NCBI GenBank assembly: GCA_016715945.1
Contig: JADJXJ010000001.1
Span: 930,001 to 994,000, forward strand
Direction of reading: 5' to 3'
From: Bacteroidota bacterium
Lineage (GTDB): Bacteria; Bacteroidota; Bacteroidia; Bacteroidales; F082
Length of the DNA stretch: 64,000 bases
This document shows positions 43,230 through 52,246 of this stretch, piece after piece. The position numbers and the translations under genes were made by a program. How positions within the stretch are numbered: position 1 is the first letter of the stretch; each line of letters opens with the position of its first letter. Below the pieces are notes generated by a model. The model searched no databases, had not been told where the DNA came from, and saw nothing but the letters and a program-made list of their open reading frames with translations.

Positions 43230-43269
43230 TGGCCGTGAACAAACTATTCATTCACCAATTAAACCGTTT

Positions 43270-46200
43270 ATGAAAAAAAACCTACTTTCAGGCATGATGA
43301 CCATGCTGCTGATGTTTCTATTTCAGGCAGCATTTGCTCAGGGTGTAACCACCTCAGCACTGAGCGGAAGAGTAACTGACAGCAAAGGCGAAACCCTTCC
43401 TGGGGCTACTGTGGTTGCTGTGCATAATCCTTCTGGAACTGTTTACGGAACCATCACCGGAGCCGATGGCCGCTATTTTATCCCATCGATGAGGATTGGC
43501 GGGCCTTACACAGTTACGGTCAGCTTCGTTGGTTACAAAGAATCGCAGTACAAGGACATTTTCCTCGCGCTGGGTACTGCTACCAATCTGAACGCAGTGC
43601 TTTCGGAAACTGCCCTCGAACTGGGTGAGATTGTTGTTACCGGCAAGAAAGATGCCGTTTTCAGCTCCGACCGGACAGGCGCCGCCACCACCATTCCTAA
43701 CGAAGCCATACGCACGCTCCCCTCGCTCAGCCGTTCCATCAACGATTTCACCCGCCTGACTCCCCAGGCCAGTGGTCGCTCGTTTGCAGGTCAGGACTCA
43801 AGGCTGAACAACATCACCATCGACGGCTCGATCTTCAACAACAGTTTTGGTTTGGCTGACCAGCCCGGCGGCCGTACCGGCAAAGCCCCCATTGCCCTGG
43901 ATGCAATCGAAGAGATTCAGGTTAACATTGCTCCTTACGACGTTCGTCAGGCAGGTTTTGTGGGCGCCGGCATCAACGCTGTGACCAAGAGTGGTACCAA
44001 CGAATTCAAAGGCTCGGCATACTTTACCAACCGTAACGAAAAACTGGTTGGTTCGAAAGCCAATGGAAAAGAGGTAACCTCCACCGACTTCAACGTCAAT
44101 CAGTTTGGCGCCAACCTGGGCGGCCCAATCATCAAAAACAAGCTCTTCTTCTTTGCCAGTGCAGAGTTTGACCGCGATGCCCGTCCTGCCACACCTTTCC
44201 GCGCCAACAACGGAGGTGAACCCGTTGGCGGCAACGTTACCCGTGTGCTGCGCAGCGACCTCGACAACCTGCGTTCGTTCCTGAAAGAAAAATTCAACTA
44301 CGAAACAGGACCATACGAAGGCTACAACAGCGAAGCCTTCGGAGACAACCTGATTGCAAAGCTCGACTACAACATCTCCAAAAATCATAAAGCCAGCCTG
44401 CGTTACAACTATTTTAACTCGCAAACCGACGTGCTTGCCAGCAACAGTTCTTCGCTTGGTTTTGGTAACCGTCGCAGCAACACCCAGGCTCTCAACTACC
44501 AAAACACCAACTACATCCAGAAAGAAAAAATTCACTCCATCATCGGTGAGCTCAACAGTGTTTTCGGAAAAGTAACCAACAACCTCATTCTTGGTTATAC
44601 CTATCAAAATGAAGACCGTGGTTCGCGCGGTGATTTCTTCCCACTTGTAGAAATTCAGGAATCTGCCAATACTTACATCTCCTTTGGTTTTGAGCCATTT
44701 ACTCCCAACAACAAGCTGCAATACAGCACCCTGCAATTGCAGAATAACGTAACCTATTTCGCTGGAAAGCATGTATTTACGGGTGGTATAAACGTTGAAC
44801 GCTTCTCGTTTGAAAACGTATTCTTCCCTGGTTCGCAGAGTGTTTATGTGTACAACAGCCTTGCTGACTTTTACACCGACGCCAATGCACACCTGGCCAA
44901 TCCGAACCGTGGTGTGGGCGATCCAAACTTTGAAGGACCTGTTACCCTGCGTCGCTTCCAGCTTCGTTATTCCGCCCTGCCTGGGGGAGCCGAGCCTGTG
45001 CAGCCCACCAAAGTTACCTATGCTGGCGCCTACATCCAGGATGAGTTTTCACCCATCGAAGGCCTGAACATCACTGCCGGCGTGCGTATTGACGTACCTT
45101 TCTTTGCCGAAACAGGTTACTACAACGAAACTGTCGCCAACCAGAACTTCATTGACCGCGACAAAAACCGCAACTACAAAATCAGCACCGCTAAATTGCC
45201 CGATCCAAAGCCTTTGTTCTCACCCCGTTTGGGCTTCAACTACGAAGTGCTGAAAGATCGCAAGCTTCAGGTGCGCGGTGGTAGCGGCCTGTTCACCGGC
45301 CGTCCGGCATTTGTCTGGATCTCGAACCAGATTGGCAACAACGGTGTACTCACCGGTTTCACCCAGGTGGACAACACCAAGAAGTACTTCTTCAGCCCCG
45401 ATCCAAAGCGCTGGATCCCCGCCAATGCTTCGCTGCCCTCGTCTTACGAACTGGCCATTACCGATCCCAACTTCAAGTTTCCCCAGATCTGGCGTTCGAA
45501 CCTGGCTGTTGACGGCAAACTGCCTTTCGATCTGATTGGTACTGTTGAGTTTATCTACACCAAAGAAATCAACGGTATCGGCTACTTCAACGCCAACCTG
45601 CCCGACAGCACCCAAAACTTCGCAGGCCCCGACCAGCGCCCGTACTATCTTGCACGCCGCATCAACAACAATGTGGTGAATGCGATTGTCCTCGACAACG
45701 AAGGCAAAGGCAGCAGCAATATGCTGGCATTGAGCCTTGAGCGTCCTTTCAGCAATGGCTTCTTCGCCAAAGCCAGCTACTCGAGGGGTGTTTCCAAGAA
45801 CACCGTGAACCCCGGTTCAATTGCCGCCGGCTCTTACAATAACAACGCCATCGTGTTCGATCCCAACAACGCACCTGTTGCCTTCTCCGACTACGATCAG
45901 CCCAGCCGTTTCTTCCTGGCCGCTTCTTATCGCAAAGAATACGCAGGCTTTGGTGCCACCCAGGTGGGTATCTTCGTCGAAGGTCGCGATCAAGGACGTT
46001 TCAGCTACATTTACTCGACCGACATGAACAACGACGGCAACCTCAACGACCTGATGTACATCCCCAAGGATAAGTCGGAGATGAACTTCCAGACTTACAA
46101 GCCTTCGGTTAGTGGCTTGACCGCAACAGCTGACTACACCGCCGAACAGCAGGCCGAAGATTTCGAAAAATACATCCTGCAGGACAAGTACCTCAGCAAA

Positions 46201-46578
46201 AACCGCGGCAAATATGCAGAGCGCAACGGTGCGGTCATTCCTTACATCTGGCAGATTGACCTCAACATCACCCAGGAATTCTTTGTCAATGTGAATGGAA
46301 AGCGCAACACCATCCAGCTGAGCGCCAACCTCTTCAACTTTGGCAACCTGCTCAATGACAAATGGGGCGTAGGTTATGTGGTGAACAGCAGCCGACCCGT
46401 AAGGTATCAGACACGCGACAACCAGGGCAATCCTGTGTATCGCATGAACGTACTGGGTGTAAGGAAAGTTAACGATACCACCAACGAAATCATCCCGATC
46501 ACCGAAACCTTCAGCCGCCGCAACAGCCTGTCTGACGTATGGCAAGGACAAATCGGTATCAAGTACATCTTTAACTAA
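43270..46578 (+). CDS. Large TonB-dependent receptor
   Basis: 1102 residues. Signal peptide (NLLSGMMTMLLMFLFQAAFAQ), carboxypeptidase-D-like domain (ALSGRVTDSKGETLPGATVV), plug (RSINDFTRLTPQASGRSF, LNNITIDGSIFNN) and a large barrel ending DVWQGQIGIKYIFN. The layout is that of OmpA/Oar-like TonB proteins. Codon use is unusually uniform compared with neighbours (many AAC, CTG, GCC), suggesting strong expression. No SusD partner follows, so it is not a Sus-type glycan locus. Ligand unknown; the ENPP and PhoD enzymes next to it hint at phosphate or nucleotide products. Confidence 0.9.
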   Translation: MKKNLLSGMMTMLLMFLFQAAFAQGVTTSALSGRVTDSKGETLPGATVVAVHNPSGTVYGTITGADGRYFIPSMRIGGPYTVTVSFVGYKESQYKDIFLALGTATNLNAVLSETALELGEIVVTGKKDAVFSSDRTGAATTIPNEAIRTLPSLSRSINDFTRLTPQASGRSFAGQDSRLNNITIDGSIFNNSFGLADQPGGRTGKAPIALDAIEEIQVNIAPYDVRQAGFVGAGINAVTKSGTNEFKGSAYFTNRNEKLVGSKANGKEVTSTDFNVNQFGANLGGPIIKNKLFFFASAEFDRDARPATPFRANNGGEPVGGNVTRVLRSDLDNLRSFLKEKFNYETGPYEGYNSEAFGDNLIAKLDYNISKNHKASLRYNYFNSQTDVLASNSSSLGFGNRRSNTQALNYQNTNYIQKEKIHSIIGELNSVFGKVTNNLILGYTYQNEDRGSRGDFFPLVEIQESANTYISFGFEPFTPNNKLQYSTLQLQNNVTYFAGKHVFTGGINVERFSFENVFFPGSQSVYVYNSLADFYTDANAHLANPNRGVGDPNFEGPVTLRRFQLRYSALPGGAEPVQPTKVTYAGAYIQDEFSPIEGLNITAGVRIDVPFFAETGYYNETVANQNFIDRDKNRNYKISTAKLPDPKPLFSPRLGFNYEVLKDRKLQVRGGSGLFTGRPAFVWISNQIGNNGVLTGFTQVDNTKKYFFSPDPKRWIPANASLPSSYELAITDPNFKFPQIWRSNLAVDGKLPFDLIGTVEFIYTKEINGIGYFNANLPDSTQNFAGPDQRPYYLARRINNNVVNAIVLDNEGKGSSNMLALSLERPFSNGFFAKASYSRGVSKNTVNPGSIAAGSYNNNAIVFDPNNAPVAFSDYDQPSRFFLAASYRKEYAGFGATQVGIFVEGRDQGRFSYIYSTDMNNDGNLNDLMYIPKDKSEMNFQTYKPSVSGLTATADYTAEQQAEDFEKYILQDKYLSKNRGKYAERNGAVIPYIWQIDLNITQEFFVNVNGKRNTIQLSANLFNFGNLLNDKWGVGYVVNSSRPVRYQTRDNQGNPVYRMNVLGVRKVNDTTNEIIPITETFSRRNSLSDVWQGQIGIKYIFN

Positions 46579-46599
46579 AACTTAAAGTTGTAACCTGAC

Positions 46600-46629
46600 A
46601 AAGCCTCCCCCACCGGGAGGCTTTTTTTA
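46600..46629 (+). terminator. Terminator of the large TonB receptor gene
   Basis: AAAGCCTCCC-CCACC-GGGAGGCTTT stem with seven T. Its T run overlaps the -7 element of the next gene. Confidence 0.92.
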
Positions 46630-46635
46630 TTTTTG
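46628..46635 (+). promoter_or_regulatory. -7 promoter element for the ENPP gene
   Basis: TATTTTTG, exact TAnnTTTG match, 17 bases before the ATG. Confidence 0.5.
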
Positions 46636-46652
46636 TCCGGAATCAGTCCAAA

Positions 46653-47885
46653 ATGAAGCTTCTTCACAACTTTCTGCTTGTCAACGTTGTAGCTCTTTTA
46701 CTCGCAGCGAATTTTCAATACCCCGAACCCAAACACAAACCCGGCCAATATCTAGTAGTACTTTCGATGGACGGATTCCGTTGGGATTACCTTGAAAAGG
46801 CACGCACCCCCAACCTGGATGAGATTGCAAAATCAGGCGTTCGTGCCGAACGTTTCATACCAAGTTTTCCCACAACCACCTTTGCCAACCACTACACCAT
46901 GGCCACCGGTCTGCGCCCCAGCAAACATGGTATCGTAGCCAACAGCTTCTACGATCCGTTGACCGACAGGTATTTCAACCGCCCTGGAAACAGAAAAAGT
47001 GTTGAAGACGGTACGTTCTACGGTGGCGAACCCATCTGGGTGACGGCAGAATTGCAGGGCATCCGCACTGCCACTTGTTTTTGGGTAGGCAGCGAGGCCG
47101 ATGTCAAGGGCATCCGCCCGACTTATTGGAAGCTTTATCAACACAATATGCCCTTTGCCGACCGCATCGACACGGTGCTCTACTGGCTTGGCCTGCCAGA
47201 ATCGCGGCGTCCGCAACTTGTGATGTGGTATATGGATGAGCCGGATTCGAAAGGACACCGCCTTGGCCCGGAAAACGACAGCCTGATTCCGTTGATTGAA
47301 AGGCTCGATAGTCTGGTGGGCGTTTTTCACGCCAGACTGAAAGCCCTTCCTTTTTATGACCAGATAAATATCATCGTGGTTTCCGACCACGGCATGGCCC
47401 AACTCAATCCCGACAAGAAAGTCGTTCTCGACCACTTTGTTGATACTACGGCAATCATAGGCTTTGATGGCGGGAGTCCGGTGATGAATTTCAGGATAAA
47501 ACCGGGCCGGCTGGAGGAATTCCTGGATCAACTTGCCAGGGTGCCAAATATTCGTTACTGGAAACGCGGCCATGCCCCGGCATATCTCGAAGCAGGCGAC
47601 CATCCGCGCCTTCACGATGTGACCGTGCTGGCCGACAACGGCTATACCCTCAGCTGGTCAGGTGAACGCTGGCGGCTTAGGGGTGCACATGGTTACGACA
47701 ACACCAACCCTGATATGCACGGCATTTTCCTGGCCAAAGGGCCGGCGTTCCTGAATGACGGATATACCAAAAAGCCATTCCACAACATCCATCTTTACCA
47801 GCTTATGGCCGAAATATTGGGACTACAACCGGCCCAAACCGATGGATCGCGGGATTCAATACATGATTTACTCAAAACACGTTAA
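46653..47885 (+). CDS. Secreted ENPP-type nucleotide pyrophosphatase/phosphodiesterase
   Basis: 410 residues. Signal peptide (KLLHNFLLVNVVALLLAANF). Alkaline-phosphatase superfamily with a metal Asp in VVLSMDGFRWDYL, the nucleophile Thr in FPTTTFANHYTMATGL, WYMDEPDSKGHRLGP and VVSDHGMAQL, and a late His in GAHGYDNTNPDMHGIF. These enzymes split phosphodiester or pyrophosphate bonds of nucleotides outside the cytoplasm. One base separates it from the PhoD-type gene. Confidence 0.92.
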   Translation: MKLLHNFLLVNVVALLLAANFQYPEPKHKPGQYLVVLSMDGFRWDYLEKARTPNLDEIAKSGVRAERFIPSFPTTTFANHYTMATGLRPSKHGIVANSFYDPLTDRYFNRPGNRKSVEDGTFYGGEPIWVTAELQGIRTATCFWVGSEADVKGIRPTYWKLYQHNMPFADRIDTVLYWLGLPESRRPQLVMWYMDEPDSKGHRLGPENDSLIPLIERLDSLVGVFHARLKALPFYDQINIIVVSDHGMAQLNPDKKVVLDHFVDTTAIIGFDGGSPVMNFRIKPGRLEEFLDQLARVPNIRYWKRGHAPAYLEAGDHPRLHDVTVLADNGYTLSWSGERWRLRGAHGYDNTNPDMHGIFLAKGPAFLNDGYTKKPFHNIHLYQLMAEILGLQPAQTDGSRDSIHDLLKTR

Positions 47886-47886
47886 C

Positions 47887-49221
47887 ATGAAACACTTGCT
47901 CCACCAGCTGACATTGTTTGTTTTTTTGTTTTTGCCCGCAATGGATGTTTTTGCCCAGCATCCAAAGTTGCAGTCCGGTCCCATGCCAGGCTACAGCGAA
48001 ATGCGCGAAGCCGTGGTCTGGGTGCAAACCACCGAAGCTGCCACAGTTCAGATGCGCTACTATCCCCTGGATAACGCAAAAAACGTTCGATTATCCGACC
48101 CGGTAAAAACTGAAAAACAACGTGCCCACACCGCTGTTCTGGTTGCTGATCAGGTTAAACCCGGCACACGCTATGTGTACGAAATTCTTATTGATGGCGA
48201 AGCAGTAAAACTTCCCTACTCTACTGAATTTCAGACACAAAAGATTTGGAAATGGAGAGGCAATCCACCCGAATTCAGCTTTTTGACTGGCAGCTGTGCC
48301 TACATCAATGAGGAAGAATTCGACCGCCCTGGCAGACCTTACGGAGGTGATTACCGTATTTTTGAAAATATGGCGACACATAAGGCAGATTTCATGCTTT
48401 GGCTGGGCGACAATATTTACCTGCGCGAACCGGACTGGAACAGCCGTACGGGGATTCTTGCCCGTTGGACCCATACACGTTCCACAAAAGAGCTGCAGCC
48501 CTTCCTGGCCTCGACCCACCACTATGCCATCTGGGACGATCACGACTATGGCCCAAACGACTCCGACCGTGGTTTTTTCAATAAAAACCTGACCCTTGAA
48601 GCTTTCAGCTATTTTTTTGCAAATCCTACCGTGGGCGTGGGTGACATCGAAGGCGCAATCACGAGTTTTCAATGGGGCGATGCCGACTTCTTCCTGCTCG
48701 ACAACCGCTGGTACCGCGACCCGGATAACCTGATTGCAGAAAACAAAAGTATCCTGGGCGAGAAACAACTGCAATGGTTGCTCGACAACCTGGTAAGCAG
48801 CTTAGCTACCTTTAAAATAGTAGCCATGGGTGGTCAGTTTCTGAGCACTGCCCGGATGTTCGAAACGTATATCAACAATGGTTTTGAGGCCGAGCGGCAG
48901 AAAATCATCGACTTTATTCACCAGCATAACATCAAAAACGTCGTTTTTGTGACCGGCGATGTGCACTTTACAGAGATGTCGAAGCTGGAAATGGAAGGCA
49001 AGCCCACGATTTACGACCTCACGTTTTCGACCATGACAGCCGGTGTAAATGCCAGAGGAGGTGAATGGAACAACACCTTAAGGGTACCCGGCACAGTGGT
49101 CACCAAACGTAATTTCGGAAAGGTAAGCTTCCGGGGTGAGAACCGCAATCGCGAGTTGGTGGTGGAATGTTACGACACCGACAACCAGCTCCAATGGCAG
49201 CAAATCATCAAACAGGAATAA
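47887..49221 (+). CDS. PhoD-type alkaline phosphatase
   Basis: About 444 residues. Signal peptide (LFVFLFLPAMDVFAQ). An N-terminal fibronectin-like PhoD_N domain (about 25-120) is followed by the metallophosphatase domain with FMLWLGDNIYLREPDWNS, IWDDHDYGPNDSDRG and VVFVTGDVHFTEMSKLE. It releases phosphate from mono- or diesters outside the cytoplasm. ATG 47887 starts the signal peptide and sits 1 base after the ENPP stop; the frame upstream only overlaps the ENPP gene. The pair forms a phosphate-releasing unit. Confidence 0.92.
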   Translation: MKHLLHQLTLFVFLFLPAMDVFAQHPKLQSGPMPGYSEMREAVVWVQTTEAATVQMRYYPLDNAKNVRLSDPVKTEKQRAHTAVLVADQVKPGTRYVYEILIDGEAVKLPYSTEFQTQKIWKWRGNPPEFSFLTGSCAYINEEEFDRPGRPYGGDYRIFENMATHKADFMLWLGDNIYLREPDWNSRTGILARWTHTRSTKELQPFLASTHHYAIWDDHDYGPNDSDRGFFNKNLTLEAFSYFFANPTVGVGDIEGAITSFQWGDADFFLLDNRWYRDPDNLIAENKSILGEKQLQWLLDNLVSSLATFKIVAMGGQFLSTARMFETYINNGFEAERQKIIDFIHQHNIKNVVFVTGDVHFTEMSKLEMEGKPTIYDLTFSTMTAGVNARGGEWNNTLRVPGTVVTKRNFGKVSFRGENRNRELVVECYDTDNQLQWQQIIKQE

Positions 49222-49272
49222 AACTGAATTAATTCTTTGGTCCCAAGGGAGACTCGACAACACCGCCCTCTA

Positions 49273-50442
49273 ATGAGAAACAAAATCATCACCCGGAATG
49301 TCTGGTACCTGGCATTGGTAAGTTTGATGGCCGATGTGGCCAGCGAGTTGCTCTACCCTGTGGTGCCGGTATATCTCAAGACCATCGGATTTTCTGTTTT
49401 CATGATTGGCCTGCTCGAGGGCATAGCCGAAGCTGTGGCCGGACTGAGCAAAGGTTATTTTGGTCAGTGGTCTGATCGCCGTGCGAGCCGGATGCCCTTC
49501 GTGCGCACAGGATATTTGCTGTCGGCCGTGGCAAAACCTTTGATGGTAGCTTCGGTGCAGCCGCTGATAGTGTTTCTGGCCCGTACAGCCGACCGCTTCG
49601 GCAAAGGCATACGCACCGCACCCCGCGATGCGTTGCTGGCGGCTGAGGCTGGCAAGCAACACAAGGCCAAAGTATTTGGTTTTCACCGTGGTATGGATAC
49701 CCTTGGTGCAGTCTTCGGCCCTTTGCTTGCGCTTGCTTTCCTGTCAGCCTATCCTGGGGCGTATGTCAGCTTGTTTCTGCTGGCAGCCATTCCGGGTCTT
49801 ATTGCCGTTGGCCTTACTTTTGGCGTGAAAGAGAAAAAGGAAGAGGCTGCTGTTAAAGCGCGTCCGGGTTTTCTTGAGTTTTTCAGATACTGGAGACAAA
49901 GCCCTGCGACTTTCCGGCGGCTTATAGCGCCCATGATTTTCTTTGCCCTGTTCAATAGCAGCGATATGCTGCTCATTCTCAGGATGCGCGAGCTGACCGG
50001 CAGCGATCAGACGGCTATCATGGCATATATTCTTTACAACCTGGTTTATGCGCTGGCCTCGTATCCCCTTGGAAGCCTGGCAGATAAAATTGGCCTTAAA
50101 ACCGTATTCAGCCTTGGTCTGGTGATTTTTGCCGCAGCGTATGCCGGCATGGGATTGCAGGCCACCTTGGTTCAGGGCTTTATATTGTTTGGGGTGTATG
50201 GCATCTATATGGCAGCCACCGAAGGCATCTCCAAAGCCTGGGTTTCGAAGGTTGTTCCACCCGACGAAACCGCAACAGCTATCGGTCTGTTCTCGGCATT
50301 GCAAAGCCTGGCCCTCATGCTCGCCAGCAGCATAGCCGGCGCAGTTTGGGCACTTTATGGCGCAACTGCTGCTTTTATGCTCACCGCCGCTGCCAGTATG
50401 ATCACTTTGGTATGGCTCCAGCTGGCTATGCGCAAAGAATGA
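49273..50442 (+). CDS. MFS transporter
   Basis: About 389 residues with twelve predicted helices. MADVASELLYPVVPVYLKTIGFS opens it; the motif-A-like loop after helix 2 is GQWSDRRASRMPFVRTGYL, a common MFS form, and DRFGKGIRTAPRDALLAAEA is typical of a large group of uncharacterised bacterial MFS proteins. Substrate unknown. The start MRNKIITRNVW (49273) is chosen because the upstream codons lack membrane-protein character. Confidence 0.88.
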   Translation: MRNKIITRNVWYLALVSLMADVASELLYPVVPVYLKTIGFSVFMIGLLEGIAEAVAGLSKGYFGQWSDRRASRMPFVRTGYLLSAVAKPLMVASVQPLIVFLARTADRFGKGIRTAPRDALLAAEAGKQHKAKVFGFHRGMDTLGAVFGPLLALAFLSAYPGAYVSLFLLAAIPGLIAVGLTFGVKEKKEEAAVKARPGFLEFFRYWRQSPATFRRLIAPMIFFALFNSSDMLLILRMRELTGSDQTAIMAYILYNLVYALASYPLGSLADKIGLKTVFSLGLVIFAAAYAGMGLQATLVQGFILFGVYGIYMAATEGISKAWVSKVVPPDETATAIGLFSALQSLALMLASSIAGAVWALYGATAAFMLTAAASMITLVWLQLAMRKE

Positions 50443-50492
50443 TCTTTTACTCAGACTTTTTTTGGAACTTTGGCACAAACAAATAGTTTGCT

Positions 50493-51098
50493 TTGAAGGG
50501 TAAAAAACTCATTCTCCTGCTTGTGTCGTTGCTGGCTATGCTGTCGGCTGCGCTTCTGGCCTGGTCGCAGTTGGATGTGCAGTTGCTGCACGAGATCAAT
50601 GCAGGCCGGCAGAGGCAGTTCGACACCTTGTTTATCGTGATTACCCACACTGCTGGGCCTTTTACCTTTGGTATTCCTGTAATCATGCTGATTGTGGCGC
50701 TTTTGCGCTACGACAGGCTGCTGCGGCTGGCATCCTGGTATGTGATGATTTCGGTGGCTGTGGCCGTAGCCATTACCAATCTGCTCAAATACACCATCAA
50801 TCGCCCTCGGCCATTCGAAACCTATACTTTTATTGAGAAGCTTACCTCCGGTGGGAGTCCATCATTTCCAAGCGGCCACACCTCCGATGCATTTGTGCTG
50901 GCCATGGCTTTAAGTCTGGCGTTCAGAAAATGGTGGGTTACGATGCTCTCATTTATCTGGGCTTTTGCCATGGGCTACACCCGGATGGGACTGGGCGTAC
51001 ACTATCCGGCCGACGTGCTCACGGGAGCCGTGGTGGGTGTGGCTTCGGCATTTGTGGTGTATGAGCTTACCCGCGAGAGACTGCTGCCAGGTAAATAA
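50493..51098 (+). CDS. PAP2-family membrane phosphatase
   Basis: 201 residues with about six helices. The three phosphatase motifs are present: KYTINRPRPF, GGSPSFPSGHTSDAF and YTRMGLGVHYPADVLTGA. Relatives act on undecaprenyl pyrophosphate or phosphatidic acid. The start codon is TTG (50493), supported by the lysine-rich beginning MKGKKLILLLVSL; no ATG lies nearby upstream. Convergent with dprA, with no gap. Confidence 0.88.
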   Translation: MKGKKLILLLVSLLAMLSAALLAWSQLDVQLLHEINAGRQRQFDTLFIVITHTAGPFTFGIPVIMLIVALLRYDRLLRLASWYVMISVAVAVAITNLLKYTINRPRPFETYTFIEKLTSGGSPSFPSGHTSDAFVLAMALSLAFRKWWVTMLSFIWAFAMGYTRMGLGVHYPADVLTGAVVGVASAFVVYELTRERLLPGK

Positions 51099-52199
51099 TC
51101 AGTTGTTTAACCGGTAACGCTTTCCGGGAAGCGCACTCACCACACCATCGAATTCGAGTCCGAGCAGCAAACCGGCAAGCCGCGAAGCCGGAAAGCCGCT
51201 GCGCAACATGAGGTCGTCCAGGGCACACTCTTTTTCCCCATTGAAACACGACAGCAGTTGTTGCTCCTCATCGCTGAATTCCCTGAAAAGCTTTGTTTGC
51301 GCCGAAATGGGCTGCTGCTTGTTGTCCCAGCCCATGCTGTATATCAGGTCGGCGGCATTGCGGATCAGGGCAGCCTTGTTGGTACGGATCAGGTGGTTGC
51401 AACCTTCGCTGAAGGCATCGTTGACGCGCCCGGGCAAGGCAAACACATCGCGGTTGTACGACGATGCTATATCGGCAGTGATGAGCGCTCCACCTTTCAC
51501 TCCCGACTCAACGACAATCAGGGCATCAATCATCCCGGCCACAATGCGGTTTCGCCTGGGGAAGTTTTCCTTGTCGGGCAAGGTCCCGGAAGTGAATTCG
51601 GTGAGCAGCCCCCCATTGTGCAGCATCTTCTCGGCCAGACCTTTGTTGGCGTATGGATAAATCCTGTCGAGCCCATGCCCCAGCACTCCGACGGTGGGCA
51701 GCCCTGCCTTCACTGCGGCACGGTGGGCTGCAGTATCGATGCCATAGGCCAGACCGCTGACAATGAGCACCCCCAGGGGCGCAAGTCCATCTACAAGCTG
51801 GTCGCACAGCTGCCTGCCATACTCGGTGGCATTGCGCGTACCCACGATCCCGACCACATATGTGGCATTGAGGTCGGCATCGCCTTTGTAATACAGCATG
51901 ATGGGGCTGTCGGCACAGTGCTGCAAACGTTTAGGATAAGCTTTGTCGAGGTAAAACAAAGGTTTGATGTGGTACTTCACCACGAAAGCTATTTCCTCCT
52001 CCGCCCGGTCGAATACACTATGATTAAGGAGATTATGAATTGAAGCCGGCCCCATGCCGGGAATCTTTTCGAGCTGACGTTTCTTTTCACGGAACACAGC
52101 TTCGGGGCCACCGCAATAGGCCACGAGCTTTTTGCCCAGCACGTCGCCAATGCCCGGCACCAGTGTCAATGCTATTTTGTAAAGGAGCTGGTCTGTCAT
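51099..52199 (-). CDS. dprA: DNA processing protein DprA
   Basis: About 366 residues. A helix-hairpin-helix-like N-terminus (LTLVPGIGDVLGKKLVAYCGG) leads the Rossmann domain with VGIVGTRNATEYGRQ and VSGLAYGIDTAAHRAAVKAG. FPRRNRIVAGMIDALIVVE and a C-terminal winged helix (SFRSGF-type, LMLRSGFPASRLAGLLLGLE) follow. DprA loads RecA on incoming single strands during transformation. The start ATG is at 52199; a -7 element ends six bases before it. Confidence 0.95.
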   Translation of the reverse strand: MTDQLLYKIALTLVPGIGDVLGKKLVAYCGGPEAVFREKKRQLEKIPGMGPASIHNLLNHSVFDRAEEEIAFVVKYHIKPLFYLDKAYPKRLQHCADSPIMLYYKGDADLNATYVVGIVGTRNATEYGRQLCDQLVDGLAPLGVLIVSGLAYGIDTAAHRAAVKAGLPTVGVLGHGLDRIYPYANKGLAEKMLHNGGLLTEFTSGTLPDKENFPRRNRIVAGMIDALIVVESGVKGGALITADIASSYNRDVFALPGRVNDAFSEGCNHLIRTNKAALIRNAADLIYSMGWDNKQQPISAQTKLFREFSDEEQQLLSCFNGEKECALDDLMLRSGFPASRLAGLLLGLEFDGVVSALPGKRYRLNN

Positions 52200-52205
52200 T
52201 CGTGC

Positions 52206-52213
52206 CAAAATTA
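52206..52213 (-). promoter_or_regulatory. -7 promoter element for dprA, near-leaderless
   Basis: Minus-strand TAATTTTG, exact TAnnTTTG match, six bases before the ATG. Confidence 0.5.
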
Positions 52214-52246
52214 GGAAAAAGCCTAACTTCGCCCAAAACACCCGGT

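Noticed and set aside
47755..47886. Longer N-terminus of the PhoD-type phosphatase
   Set aside because: It overlaps the ENPP gene in another frame, and the signal peptide begins at the ATG at 47887.
52040..52246. Longer N-terminus of the glycosyltransferase
   Set aside because: It runs through the dprA coding start and promoter, and the fold begins at KKRILVCPL just after 52247.
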